Part shown: positions 37,059-46,064 of the stretch, in pieces
How positions within the stretch are numbered: the first letter of the stretch is position 1
How the letters are laid out: the number at the start of each line of letters is the position of its first letter
Assembly: GCA_034665305.1 (NCBI GenBank)
Contig: JAXDFZ010000004.1
Coordinates: forward strand, 19,471-83,470
Direction of reading: 5' to 3'
From: DASXRU01 sp034665305
GTDB lineage: Bacteria > Acidobacteriota > Blastocatellia > Pyrinomonadales > Pyrinomonadaceae
DNA: 64,000 bases
Position numbers and translations under genes: made by a program
Notes under the pieces: model-generated
Told to the model about the DNA's origin: nothing
Database searches by the model: none
What the model saw: only the letters and a program-made list of their open reading frames with translations

Positions 37059-38408
37059 ATGAATAAAGTAGTTGTCATCGGCGGCGGGTTAGCAGGAGTG
37101 GAAGCGGCGTGGCAGGCGGCACGCCATGGCGCGCGCGTGCGGCTGTACGAAATGCGTCCCGTCGTGCAAACACCGGCCCATCGTACGGACCAACTGGCGG
37201 AGATTGTCTGTTCGAATTCGCTGAAGTCCGACGAGCCGGGCACAGCGCCTTATCTTTTGAAAGAGGAGTTGCGGCGCGCGGGGTCGATCGTGATGGAGGC
37301 TGCGACCGCAACGCGCGTACCGGCCGGCGCCGCGTTGGCAGTTGATAGACAACGCTTTGCCGAATACGTCACGGCGCAAATCGAAGCGAATCCGAACATC
37401 GAATTGGTGCGCGAGGAAGTAACCAACATCGACGCCAATCTGCCGACCATTATCGCGACGGGGCCGTTGACCTCGGATTCACTGACGAACGAAATTCGAC
37501 GGCTGACCGGGGACACGCAGCTTTACTTCTACGACGCCATCGCGCCGATTGTGGCGGCGGATTCAATCGATCAGTCGATTGCCTTTCGCGCGGCCCGCTA
37601 TGGCAAGGGCGGCGATGACTATTTGAACTGTCCGATGAATCCGGAACAGTACGCGCAGTTTTATCAGGCGCTGATCGAAGCCAACAGCGTGCCGCTGCAG
37701 AGATTTGAAGAGACCTGCTGGTTCGAAGCGTGCTTGCCGATCGAGGAACTGGCGCGGCGTGGCGTCGATACGTTGCGGTTTGGCCCAATGAAGCCCGTGG
37801 GATTGTACGACCCGCGCACCGGCAGAGAGCCGTATGCGGCGGTGCAACTGCGTCAGGAAAATTTAATGGCCGACGCATACAGCCTGGTGGGCTTTCAGAA
37901 TCATCTACGATACGGCGAACAGGCGCGCGTGCTGCGACTGATTCCCGGTTTGGAGCGGGTAGAGTTTTTGCAGTTCGGGCAAATTCACCGGAACACTTAC
38001 ATCAATGCGCCCGTAGTGCTGAACGCGGGATTGCAAATGCGGGAGCGGCCAGCGGTTTTCTTCGCCGGACAGATAACCGGTGTCGAGGGCTACGTGGAAT
38101 CGGTGGCGATGGGTTGGCTGGCGGGCATGAACGCGGCGCGGCTGACGGCCGGCGCGGCGTTATTGGAAGCTCCGCCAAAAAGTGCAATTGGCGCGCTGGC
38201 GCGCTACGTATCCAGCGCCGTGAAGAAGAATTATCAACCGGTCAATATCACTTTCGCTTTGCTTGAGCCGTTGGCCCCGGAGAAGGCGCGGGGTGTGAAG
38301 CGGAAGCGCGACCGGCATGCGCTACAGGTCGAACTGGCATTGAAGGAATGGGACGAGTGGCTGCAAACAGTTTTCATACAAGGGGAGCCGGCCCTGACGA
38401 TGGCTTAA
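37059..38408 (+). CDS. trmFO: Folate/FAD-dependent tRNA m5U54 methyltransferase TrmFO
   Basis: A 449-residue enzyme that methylates U54 of the T loop, taking the carbon from methylenetetrahydrofolate via FAD. The N-terminal FAD motif is VVVIGGGLAGVEAAW. CSNSLKSDE carries the conserved first Cys, and CWFEACLPIEELARRG the second conserved Cys region; both are needed for catalysis in the family. Further segments are YDAIAPIV, DYLNCPMNPEQY and FFAGQITGVEGYVES. The length is typical. In Firmicutes trmFO is commonly followed by xerC; the same order is seen here with one VWFA gene between. Confidence 0.95.
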   Translation: MNKVVVIGGGLAGVEAAWQAARHGARVRLYEMRPVVQTPAHRTDQLAEIVCSNSLKSDEPGTAPYLLKEELRRAGSIVMEAATATRVPAGAALAVDRQRFAEYVTAQIEANPNIELVREEVTNIDANLPTIIATGPLTSDSLTNEIRRLTGDTQLYFYDAIAPIVAADSIDQSIAFRAARYGKGGDDYLNCPMNPEQYAQFYQALIEANSVPLQRFEETCWFEACLPIEELARRGVDTLRFGPMKPVGLYDPRTGREPYAAVQLRQENLMADAYSLVGFQNHLRYGEQARVLRLIPGLERVEFLQFGQIHRNTYINAPVVLNAGLQMRERPAVFFAGQITGVEGYVESVAMGWLAGMNAARLTAGAALLEAPPKSAIGALARYVSSAVKKNYQPVNITFALLEPLAPEKARGVKRKRDRHALQVELALKEWDEWLQTVFIQGEPALTMA

Positions 38409-39553
38409 CCAGCGGCGCAGGAGAGGCCAGGCGCCGGCGCGCTGGCTTTGTTTCCCGCGTCCTTGATCTCACTGATTTTCGCTCCCGACGAAATTCCCTC
38501 GCCGTGTTCGTGTTGTTCATGGTTGTGAGTTTGGCCTGGCCGCTAAACGTCTCATCGCAATCGGGCCGTCGCAAAGATCCCAACGTCAAAACATCGGGGA
38601 ACACTACCTCCGGCGCCAAGGCGTCGGGAAAATCTCAAATACCCGCGTCATCAACTAATACGCAGCAGAAGCCAGCCACACCGGCGGCAGAATCCGACGA
38701 GATAGATCCCAACGACGTGATCCGCGTCAGTTCGAACCTCGTGCCCATACCGGCGACCGTCCTGGACGCTCGTGGGTTCGCCGTCACCAATCTGAAGGTT
38801 GACGACTTTGAGTTGCGAATCGACGGCCAGCCTAAACCGATCAGCGAACTGACGCGTACGGAAACGCCGGTGCGCATGGTCATGCTGTTCGATAACAGCG
38901 GGAGCTTATCGGCGGCGCGTGAATTTGAAAAACGCGCGGCGATGCATTTCTTTGGCAGCGTGATGCGACCGTTGGACCAGGCGGCGATCTATTCAGTATC
39001 CACCGACGTGATCCTGGCCCAGCCGCTTACCAGCGACGTATACCTGTTGGAGGGGACGATTGAGAGTTTCGGCCGGCCGGAGGGTTCGACGGCCCTATTC
39101 GATGCCATCGCGGAAGGCGCCGCCTACTTGAAGCCTTACCAGGGACGCCGCGTAATCGTCATCGTTTCCGACGGCAAAGAAACTACCAGCCGGTTGGATT
39201 TTGAAACTACGCTGCAACGCATCATCAGCGATGACTGCCAGGTTTATGTCGTGCAGACCGGACTTTATGAGAACGCGAATGTGCGCGATCTGGTAGCCGA
39301 ACGGCGGATGGAAGAATTTTCGTCACAGAGTGGCGGCGCCGTCTATATTCCGAAGTCGGTTGCTGATCTGGAAACAGCATTTGGGCAAATTGCCGCGGAC
39401 CTGGCGCAACAGTACGTTTTGAGTTATTACCCCGCCGACGATAAGCGCGACGGCCAATATCACGCAGTTTCAGTTCGCGTAGTCACCCGTCCCAGCGTGC
39501 GGGTTCGTTCACGGAAAGTCTTTGTGGTGCGCAAGCAGCGCGGGCGGAGATGA
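38348..39553 (+). CDS. Acidobacterial VWFA-related domain protein, exported
   Basis: A protein of up to 401 residues. A hydrophobic signal segment (SLAVFVLFMVVSLAWPL) is followed by a Ser/Thr/Gly-rich linker and a von Willebrand A domain with the MIDAS motif LFDNSGSLS, then GSTALFDAI and VIVSDGKETTS. The preceding N-terminal fold (VPATVLDARGFAV-like and DDFELRIDGQP) and the whole layout match TIGR03436, found almost only in Acidobacteria. It is probably a periplasmic or surface adhesion or assembly factor. ATG 38348 overlaps trmFO by 61 bases and gives a long basic N-terminus; the true start may lie later (GTG 38504), but that leaves a weak signal peptide. Confidence 0.85.
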   Translation: MGRVAANSFHTRGAGPDDGLTSGAGEARRRRAGFVSRVLDLTDFRSRRNSLAVFVLFMVVSLAWPLNVSSQSGRRKDPNVKTSGNTTSGAKASGKSQIPASSTNTQQKPATPAAESDEIDPNDVIRVSSNLVPIPATVLDARGFAVTNLKVDDFELRIDGQPKPISELTRTETPVRMVMLFDNSGSLSAAREFEKRAAMHFFGSVMRPLDQAAIYSVSTDVILAQPLTSDVYLLEGTIESFGRPEGSTALFDAIAEGAAYLKPYQGRRVIVIVSDGKETTSRLDFETTLQRIISDDCQVYVVQTGLYENANVRDLVAERRMEEFSSQSGGAVYIPKSVADLETAFGQIAADLAQQYVLSYYPADDKRDGQYHAVSVRVVTRPSVRVRSRKVFVVRKQRGRR

Positions 39554-39555
39554 TT

Positions 39556-39762
39556 TACCGCGAAGCGGTTGCGGCAGACAGCCCAGGGTTGCCGCGTTTC
39601 GCGGCTACCCTGGGAACCTAAAATGGAATGTCGCAACCAACGGGTTGTGCCAGACGAGTATCGACGCAACCCCATTCGGGGTTGATTATCTTCAGGAATT
39701 CTGTTCCCAGGATAGCCACGCTGCGGCAACCCTGGGCTGTATGACGTAACCGCTTCGCGGTA
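39556..39762. repeat. Large nested palindrome between VWFA and xerC
   Basis: The outer arms are TACCGCGAAGCGGTTGCGG and ACCGCTTCGCGGTA. Inner arms include CAGCCCAGGGTTGCCGCG against CTGCGGCAACCCTGGGCTG and a CTGGGAACC/TTCCCAGG pair. It ends eight bases before xerC and probably contributes its upstream region. Confidence 0.8.
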
Positions 39763-39769
39763 GCTGCAA

Positions 39770-40720
39770 ATGATCGAAAAGCTTCTAACCCAGTTTCTTG
39801 AGCACCTGCGGTACGAGCGCAACGTCAGCGAGCACACCTTACGGAACTATGCCAGCGACCTGGAGCAGTTTCTCCATTATTTGACGCCGCCCGGAGACAG
39901 CACTAAGTCAGTCAGTACGACCGTCGCCAAGAAAAAGCGAGCCGGGCCTGACCTCAAGCAAGTCGATCACATCACAATCCGCGAATGGCTGGCGAGTCTG
40001 CACGCCGCAAAGAAAAAAAAGACTTCCATTGCGCGCAAGCTGGCGGCGCTGCGGACTTTTTTTCAGTTTCTCGTGCGCGAAGGGATTCTGGAACAAAACC
40101 CGGCGAAGATCGTGGCCACGCCGCGTCTGGAAAAGAAGTTGCCCGTGCATCTCTCCGTCGAAGAGGCGGTCCGCTTTATCGAGTCGCCCGATACGGAAAC
40201 TGATTTGGGCAAGCGCGATCGTGCCATCCTCGAGCTCTTGTACGCGACCGGCGTGCGCGTTGCCGAGTTAACCAAACTCAATCTGCACGACATCGATTTT
40301 CACAACAAGCTGCTGCGCGTGTCAGGCAAACGACGCAAGGAACGCATCGTGCCATTCGGCGATCCCGCGCTGCTGGCGTTGAAGAATTATCTGAATGTGC
40401 GTGATGTGTTTCTGCAACAGGCGCCGCTGGATGATCGTGATTCACAGGCGCTGGTTCTGAACTACCAGGGCACGCGGATTACCACGCGTTCGGTGGGACG
40501 AATGGTCGAGAAGTACATCAGGCAGTGTGCCGGCATTCACGACATCAGCCCGCACGCGTTGCGTCACTCGTTCGCGACGCATCTGTTGGACAGCGGGGCC
40601 GACCTGCGCGACATACAGGAGCTGCTGGGCCATGCGCGTCTTTCGTCAACGCAGATTTATACGCACGTCTCGATGGAAAAACTGGTTGAGGTTTATGACA
40701 AGGCGCACCCGAAGGCTTGA
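39770..40720 (+). CDS. xerC: Tyrosine recombinase XerC/XerD-type
   Basis: A 316-residue site-specific recombinase that resolves chromosome dimers at dif. The N-terminal SAM-like core-binding domain (about 1-110) carries an insertion of some 20 residues rich in Ser/Thr/Lys (DSTKSVSTTVAKKKRAG) not seen in standard XerC. The catalytic domain contains the full set: Arg in TGVRVAEL, Lys in the RRKERIVPF hairpin region, HALRHSFATHLL, LLGHARLSSTQIYTHV with the nucleophilic Tyr. The trmFO neighbourhood is typical for a chromosomal XerC, and there is no phage context. Confidence 0.92.
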   Translation: MIEKLLTQFLEHLRYERNVSEHTLRNYASDLEQFLHYLTPPGDSTKSVSTTVAKKKRAGPDLKQVDHITIREWLASLHAAKKKKTSIARKLAALRTFFQFLVREGILEQNPAKIVATPRLEKKLPVHLSVEEAVRFIESPDTETDLGKRDRAILELLYATGVRVAELTKLNLHDIDFHNKLLRVSGKRRKERIVPFGDPALLALKNYLNVRDVFLQQAPLDDRDSQALVLNYQGTRITTRSVGRMVEKYIRQCAGIHDISPHALRHSFATHLLDSGADLRDIQELLGHARLSSTQIYTHVSMEKLVEVYDKAHPKA

Positions 40721-40723
40721 GTC

Positions 40724-40943
40724 AGGAGGCAGGCGGGAGGAGCAGGGGCAGGGGCAGAAAAGAACTATTTTCCATTTGTCATTTTCCATTTCTCATTTTT
40801 CATTGGTCGCGTTCGTTGATGCCCTTAAATCAGGGCAACACGAATCATGGACCTAATTGAAAAATGAGAAATGGAAAATAAGAAATGGAAAATGACAAAT
40901 GGAAAATGGTTCTTTCTGACCCTGCCGCCTGCTCCTGCCGTCT
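40724..40943. repeat. Family C palindrome, copy 2, filling a convergent gap
   Basis: The outer arms AGGAGGCAGGCGGGAGG and CCGCCTGCTCCTGCCGTC and the inner arms CATTTTCCATTTCTCATTTT and AAAATGAGAAATGGAAAATA are complements. The core reads GCGTTCGTTGATGCCCTTA. It fills the gap between xerC and the convergent gene, as copy 1 does elsewhere. Confidence 0.85.
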
Positions 40944-42306
40944 AGTTTCTTCTTACCGCTGCGCTAACTGCTTGCGCCTCTCGCTCGATCGCGGCTCCCA
41001 TGCTCGCTTCTTCACCATCTTCTTTCCCGCTGGCTGATGAAGACAAGGAGGGCGCGGAACTGCCGGTCGGGAATAGTTTGAAGTCGAGTTTCACTTCGGT
41101 CTTTCCCACATCGCTGGTGGTTACGCCCGCCGCCCGGCCGAACATGCCGCCCAGTTTCTTTCCAGCCGATGCAGTCTTTAAGGCACTGATATCAGTGTAG
41201 AGAATGTAGTCGCACTTCTTGGCTTTCGCTTCGGCTTCGGCTTCCGATTGCGAAGATGCATTCAGACGTATGGCGTCGACATTCCCACCGATGATCTGGG
41301 CGATCAAACGGTCGCGCAAAGACTCATCGGAAACTGATTTGCCCGTTTTGTTGTTGAGCGCCACCACGCCAACGCGCACGCCTGGCCGGGCGATGTTGGC
41401 GACCGATGTTGCCGGTCCTTCATTGCGTGGCCGCGGAACAACTCCCGATGCTGTGCCAGCCTCGCTTGTCGGCATGTACATTTCCTGAAAGCTGTGTGCT
41501 TCCGTGTAGCCGGACGGCAATTCAAAGAGTGCGGCTTCCTGCGGTTGGCGCGAAAGTTCGAGCACCTCTTTCGTGGACGACGACATCTGCATGCCGTTGC
41601 CACCATAAATCGTGGTGGTCTCGCTTAAGGGAAAGCCTAACTTCGCGGTGCCAGTGTTTTTGTATCGCACCTGGTCGCGGCAGCCGCCCGGCATGGTAGG
41701 CCGTCCCATCGCCGCGGCGCCGTCGAGCGCGCAGGTCAATCCATACTGCAGATCGACGTACCAGCCGTCACGCTCGATGCGCATCTTGTCTTTCAGGCAG
41801 GCGTCGGGCGAAGGCTCAATCGAAAACGTACTGCGCAAATGGCGCGCGGTTAAGCCAAACATCTCTTTGCGTTCGCCTGTGTCTATCGTGTTTGTAATGT
41901 AGGTAACTATGCCGCCGGACGTAACGCCGCCGCCGCTCGCCGGTCGCGGGTCACTCGCAGTACTCGTTTCACTTCCACCGGAGTCGCCGCCGGTCATGGG
42001 CGTGATCATGTAGGTGCGGGTTTTGTCGTTGATTTGAACGGTGCGCTTCAGATCGCATTGCATCAGGCTGATCATGTCCTGGCCCTGGCCCATGCGCATT
42101 TCGCTGCGTTGCCGCGCGCCCTTGATCAGGGTTGTGCTCTCAAAGGTTTGTCCGTTGTTGGTTGTTCGTTCAGTAATCTTGAAGTCGCTAGCCGGCGGCT
42201 TAGCAGGTGCCGTCGCACGGCCCCGAGGTTGTTGGGCCCAAGCGTTGACCGGCAGGATCAAAACCAGCAAACAAAGTATTTGTGTCAGGCGTCGTCGTGA
42301 AGTCAT
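40942..42306 (-). CDS. Secreted protein of unknown function
   Basis: A 454-residue protein. The signal peptide is at about 1-25 (cut after AWA). A beta-rich region follows (about 40-250), with FESTTLIKGARQRSEMRMGQ and an extended loop rich in Ser/Gly/Asp. A second module begins near residue 300 (RPGVRVGVVALNNKTGKSV) and contains CDYILYTDISALK. It ends in a low-complexity Ser/Ala tail. The module around CDYILYTD recurs in secreted acidobacterial proteins, but I cannot name it. A good ribosome site (AAGGGG) precedes the ATG. Confidence 0.65.
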   Translation of the reverse strand: MTSRRRLTQILCLLVLILPVNAWAQQPRGRATAPAKPPASDFKITERTTNNGQTFESTTLIKGARQRSEMRMGQGQDMISLMQCDLKRTVQINDKTRTYMITPMTGGDSGGSETSTASDPRPASGGGVTSGGIVTYITNTIDTGERKEMFGLTARHLRSTFSIEPSPDACLKDKMRIERDGWYVDLQYGLTCALDGAAAMGRPTMPGGCRDQVRYKNTGTAKLGFPLSETTTIYGGNGMQMSSSTKEVLELSRQPQEAALFELPSGYTEAHSFQEMYMPTSEAGTASGVVPRPRNEGPATSVANIARPGVRVGVVALNNKTGKSVSDESLRDRLIAQIIGGNVDAIRLNASSQSEAEAEAKAKKCDYILYTDISALKTASAGKKLGGMFGRAAGVTTSDVGKTEVKLDFKLFPTGSSAPSLSSSASGKEDGEEASMGAAIEREAQAVSAAVRRN

Positions 42307-42414
42307 GCCCCTTGAATCTCCTTTAGTCCCTTGTCTGATGACGGGCGAGTGTTTTCGTGTCTGGCGACTCGCCGTGCTTGATTATTTGGGTGGCGACGGA
42401 GGGTCCGGCTGAAC

Positions 42415-42792
42415 TCATAACGTCGAGATCTCGTCGGCCATTCCTTCTTCCTGCTCAATAAGTTCCTGGCAGGCCGCATCGTATCGCGCGGTCGGCACGG
42501 CTTCCAACCGGCGCTCGCTGATCTCTTTGCCGCAGCGCTCGCAAGTGCCGTAGGTGCCGTCGTCGATCCGCTGCAGCGCCTGATCGATTTCGGCGATCAT
42601 TTTAGAGGCGCGCTCACCCAGTTGCAGGGCGAGTTCCTGGTTTACATCCTGCTGTGATTTATCGACCACATCCTTCGCGTCACCATCGATCGAGTCGATA
42701 GCGGCGGCGCGATCGTCGTTTACCTGTTCCGTCCGGTCACGAAGTTGAGTGCTCAGAATCTGTTTGAATTGCTCCAGCTTTTTTGAGTCCAT
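42415..42792 (-). CDS. DksA/TraR-family protein with an altered zinc finger
   Basis: A 125-residue coiled-coil protein of the DksA/TraR type, which binds RNA polymerase in its secondary channel and tunes transcription, often with ppGpp. The long helical hairpin (about 1-85) is rich in charged heptads (DSKKLEQFKQILSTQLRDR). The zinc finger has a normal first pair, CERCGKEIS, but the second pair reads YDAAC where CIAC is usual: the third ligand Cys is Asp. The Asp may still bind zinc. ATG 42792 starts the conserved hairpin; upstream in-frame codons lack a ribosome site, whereas AAGGAGA precedes this one. Confidence 0.85.
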   Translation of the reverse strand: MDSKKLEQFKQILSTQLRDRTEQVNDDRAAAIDSIDGDAKDVVDKSQQDVNQELALQLGERASKMIAEIDQALQRIDDGTYGTCERCGKEISERRLEAVPTARYDAACQELIEQEEGMADEISTL

Positions 42793-42926
42793 TTTAGTGT
42801 TAAGCCCATCTCCTTGTTGTAGGCGCGCGGCGCCAGGGTATGAATCCATTGTTTTGGGGACGGCGAATTATAGCCTACCTGGCATCGCGGCGCGTAGTGG
42901 GTGGCGCAGAGGGAGTCAAATCTGCA

Positions 42927-43051
42927 GAACCATTTTCCGTATGTCATTTTTCATTGGTGGCGTTCGTTGATGCCCTTAACTTAGAGCCGAACACGAATCA
43001 TTGAATTAAATGAAAGCTGAGAAATGAAAAATGACATATGGAAAATGGTTC
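42927..43051. repeat. Family C palindrome, copy 3
   Basis: The outer arms GAACCATTTTCCGTATGTCA and TGACATATGGAAAATGGTTC are perfect complements. The core GGCGTTCGTTGATGCCCTTA matches copy 2 almost exactly. It lies between the receptor gene's upstream neighbour and the DksA gene, both on the minus strand. Confidence 0.85.
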
Positions 43052-43084
43052 TCCTGTTTCTGTTCCTGCCGTTGCGACGGTTCT

Positions 43085-45454
43085 TCATAAGCCAACGACC
43101 AAAGCAACGCGAACTGAGCGAGGGCGGCCGGGCGAGATGTTGTTATTACCATCGGCGTTGATGAAGTATTTCACGCCGAGGAGGTTCTCAACATTGCCCT
43201 GCAAGCGCCATTTTTCATTCAAGGAATAATACAAACCCAGATCAGCCCTGGTGTATCCCGGCAGGATCACCGTGTTATCAACCGCCGCGTACATATCGGT
43301 GCGGCGAATTATTCCCACACCGGCGCTGAAGTTTCGCAGTACCTGAAAATTGTTCCACAGTGAAAAACTGTGACGCGGTACCTGGGCCACATGAGCGCCG
43401 GCGCGAGCTGCTGTAGTAGCGCTCGTAATAGTTGCATCCTGATAAGCATAACCGCCGGCGATGCGCCATGCCCGCATGATGTTTCCATTCCAGCCGAGCT
43501 CGACGCCTCGCGATCGCTGACTGCCCGTTTGCAGGATACGCGTCGGATCGTTGGGATCGTTCGCGCGGGTATTGGTGCGGTTCAATTGATAGGCCGCGAA
43601 CGTCAGCGAGAGGGCGCGCCGAATGTCCCACTTGGCGCCCAGTTCGTAGTTGTCAAAACGTTCCGGCTTTAGTTGTTGCGTGATTGTGGTCAGCGAAGAG
43701 AACTGGTCTCCTGAACTCGGCAAAAAAGCGACGCTATAATTGGCGTAGATTGAAAGCGGCGCGAACGGCTTGAACACTATTCCCGCGCGCGGCGAAATCA
43801 AACGGTCAACCCGACGCAGATGGTCGCCATTGCGATTGTTATGGAATTGCAAATCGAAATAGTCGAAGCGAACGCCGGCGATTACCTGTAGATAGCGTGA
43901 GATCTCGATCTGGTCCTGCGCATAGCCCGCCAGCAAATTGGTTTGCAAGTGATTGTCTGCATCGGTGGCGGCCGGGCGAAAAGTCACCGGCGTTCCGATG
44001 GTCGGATTGCCCACCGGCGCGAGCACCGATGTGGAGGTGTTGTTGAAGAAACCGGTATTGCGCAAATTATCGGTTAACTGTTGGCCCACTTCCGCGCCGG
44101 CCAGAAATGTGTGGCGTACTCGTGCGGTTTTCAAACCATAAGTTAAGTCTGTCTGGCTGAAAACATTTCTGCGCCGGGTGGCGTTGTCATAAGCGGAAAT
44201 TGAAACTGTGGTGCGGTCAGCGGAGACGACTCCGGGAACGAAGTTTTTATAGTTCCGATCGTAAAAGCCCAGCAGCGTGCGGTTGCGAATATTCAGGCCG
44301 CCCGCCTGGTGTTCGATCGTCGCCGCCACAAGGTTTACGTCTGCATTCACATGGCTGTCGTCGGGGTTGCCGAAGAAGGTGCCGCTTGGAACATCAATCG
44401 GCTTTCCTTGAAACGAAGGAATCCCACGGTCGGCGGTCCTTTGATCGTGGAAGCGTTCGTAGTTGAAAGTGAAGCGTGTCTGTGGGCTGATGACCACGGT
44501 GATGGCCGGGTTAAGGCCGTAACGCTGCTGCTTCACATGGTCCCGGAAACTGTTCGAATTCTCGAAGAGCCCATTCAGGCGAACTGCGAAACGGTTGTTG
44601 ATCGCCTGATTCAAATCTAGCGTGAACCGTTTGTTTCCGAATGAACCTCCCTGGGCGCTGATTTCCCGCAAGTTCGAAAAACCGGCCTCCTTGGTTGCTC
44701 GATTAATCACTCCCCCGCCGCCGCCGCGACCGAAGATCATTGCGTTCGGTCCCTTTAAGGCTTCCAGTCTTTCAACGTTATAGAGATCGCGATAGTACTG
44801 AACGTCGTCGCGGATACCGTTCAGAAAAAAGTCTGCGCTGGAACTGTTGCCGCGCATTACCATCTGATCGCGATTGTTTTCGCCCTGATGAGAGGTGACG
44901 CCCGGCACATAGGTGACCACGTCGGCGATACTCGCCATCGATTGGTCCCTGATTTGTTCTTTGGTCACCACCGCGATCGATTGCGGGAGGTCGCGCAGGG
45001 TAGTGGTGGTTTTGGTCGCACTGGTTACGTTCGCGATTTGAAAACCAGCGTTGTCTGTGACATTCACGGTCGCGGTCGACTCGGCCACCTGCAGGAGCGC
45101 TTCGACCGATGCGAACGCACCTGCAACGGATTTGATTTTTTGAGACCAGGCGGCGAAGCCAGTCGCGTTCACGCGCAACAGATATTCGCCGGGCGCGAGT
45201 CGTAACGAGAACTGTCCGCTATCATCAGTCGCGACATGACCATGCGTTCTTACTAAAATTGTTTTAGAAACAGTTGATGACTCGACAATGATTTCAGCTC
45301 CGGCGACGGCGGCGCCATTCTGATCCCTGACCGTTCCATGTAGATCGAAGCGTTCAACGGGAGTTTGTGCGCGATCCCTCTGCGCCGCTGCGATTAGGAA
45401 GGCACTAAGAAGTATTGCGGTCTTGAAAGTAATAAATAACTTTGACGCTAACAT
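43085..45454 (-). CDS. TonB-dependent siderophore-type outer-membrane receptor
   Basis: A 789-residue outer-membrane receptor for ferric siderophores or similar. Signal peptide (about 1-30), then a carboxypeptidase-regulatory-like beta domain (GTVRDQNGAAVAGAEIIVE). The plug domain (about 115-230) has LRDLPQSIAVVTKEQI, VVTYVPGVTSHQG, MVMRGNSSSADFFLNGIRDD and LEALKGPNAMIFGRGGGGGVIN, the FhuA/FhuE type (TIGR01783-like). The barrel has typical strands (SIYANYSVAFLPSSGDQF) and ends FRVALV-like in VRVALVVGL. A Fur-box-like palindrome lies 72 bases upstream, supporting iron regulation. ATG 45454 begins the signal peptide; further upstream codons are non-coding leader. Confidence 0.9.
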   Translation of the reverse strand: MLASKLFITFKTAILLSAFLIAAAQRDRAQTPVERFDLHGTVRDQNGAAVAGAEIIVESSTVSKTILVRTHGHVATDDSGQFSLRLAPGEYLLRVNATGFAAWSQKIKSVAGAFASVEALLQVAESTATVNVTDNAGFQIANVTSATKTTTTLRDLPQSIAVVTKEQIRDQSMASIADVVTYVPGVTSHQGENNRDQMVMRGNSSSADFFLNGIRDDVQYYRDLYNVERLEALKGPNAMIFGRGGGGGVINRATKEAGFSNLREISAQGGSFGNKRFTLDLNQAINNRFAVRLNGLFENSNSFRDHVKQQRYGLNPAITVVISPQTRFTFNYERFHDQRTADRGIPSFQGKPIDVPSGTFFGNPDDSHVNADVNLVAATIEHQAGGLNIRNRTLLGFYDRNYKNFVPGVVSADRTTVSISAYDNATRRRNVFSQTDLTYGLKTARVRHTFLAGAEVGQQLTDNLRNTGFFNNTSTSVLAPVGNPTIGTPVTFRPAATDADNHLQTNLLAGYAQDQIEISRYLQVIAGVRFDYFDLQFHNNRNGDHLRRVDRLISPRAGIVFKPFAPLSIYANYSVAFLPSSGDQFSSLTTITQQLKPERFDNYELGAKWDIRRALSLTFAAYQLNRTNTRANDPNDPTRILQTGSQRSRGVELGWNGNIMRAWRIAGGYAYQDATITSATTAARAGAHVAQVPRHSFSLWNNFQVLRNFSAGVGIIRRTDMYAAVDNTVILPGYTRADLGLYYSLNEKWRLQGNVENLLGVKYFINADGNNNISPGRPRSVRVALVVGL

Positions 45455-45525
45455 TGGAGACTTCCGTCCTATTTTTGAGCCGCGGGCTGTCTTTGGCCGC
45501 CGATAACATGGCAAATGGTGATGAA

Positions 45526-45544
45526 ATTGAAAACCATTTTCAAT
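45526..45544. promoter_or_regulatory. Fur-box-like operator of the TonB-dependent receptor
   Basis: ATTGAAAACCATTTTCAAT is a perfect 8-base inverted repeat around a 3-base centre and matches the pattern of Fur boxes. It lies 72 bases before the receptor's start codon. No other copy was seen in the window. Confidence 0.65.
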
Positions 45545-45623
45545 ATAGGGCGAAGGAAGAGGTTGCGTCAAGCAGACGCGCTGGCTCGTAAAGCGATTGC
45601 GTGCCAAACCATATGAGTTACGT

Positions 45624-45832
45624 GAATTCGGCTTTGCCCCCAATGTGAGCCCGGTGGCTACGCCCTGCCGCAGAAGTGCTTCTTGCTCTTGGTTGCTATG
45701 TCCTAGGAACGGCCTTTGGTTCAATCAATTCTAAGGGCTGAGCTCGAACCAGGGGCATAGCTCGCAAATTAATTTAACTGCGGGCGGCCGGGCATAGCCA
45801 CCCCATCACATCCGGCGGCAAAGCCGAAGTCA
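45624..45832. repeat. Palindrome in the long gap 45455-46064
   Basis: GAATTCGGCTTTGCCCCC (left) is answered by CGGCAAAGCCGAAGTC (right). Inner arms include GTGGCTACGCCCTGCCGCAG against CTGCGGGCGGCCGGGCATAG and CCAC. A one-arm remnant of family A lies at 45889-45917. In the rest of this 610-base gap I see only the Fur-box-like site at the left and a weak promoter (TTGTCT, 17 bases, TACATT at 46029-46057) at the right. Confidence 0.6.
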
Positions 45833-46064
45833 TCAGAGCCAGAGAGCAGTGCCTTAAAATTGTGTTCTCAGGATCGAAGGATTGACCGCAGTAGCCCGAG
45901 CGTTAGCGAGGGCTTCACTTTTCGAAAATGCCCCAAGGCGAAACGGAGTACCTGAAACCTGAGACCAACACCTAACCTCGCCTGGTTTGTTGCCGTGGTG
46001 GGCCCGAAGTTGTATTAATGTTTTGCAATTGTCTTAGCCGCTTGAAGCCGTTACATTATTTCCC

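Noticed and set aside
45455..45724. N-terminal extension of the TonB-dependent receptor
   Set aside because: It would precede the signal peptide with 90 residues and read through the Fur-box-like site; the ATG at 45454 is the natural start.
45545..46064. Riboswitch in the long gap before the kinase
   Set aside because: The paired segments are a palindromic repeat like those elsewhere; no known aptamer core was recognised.
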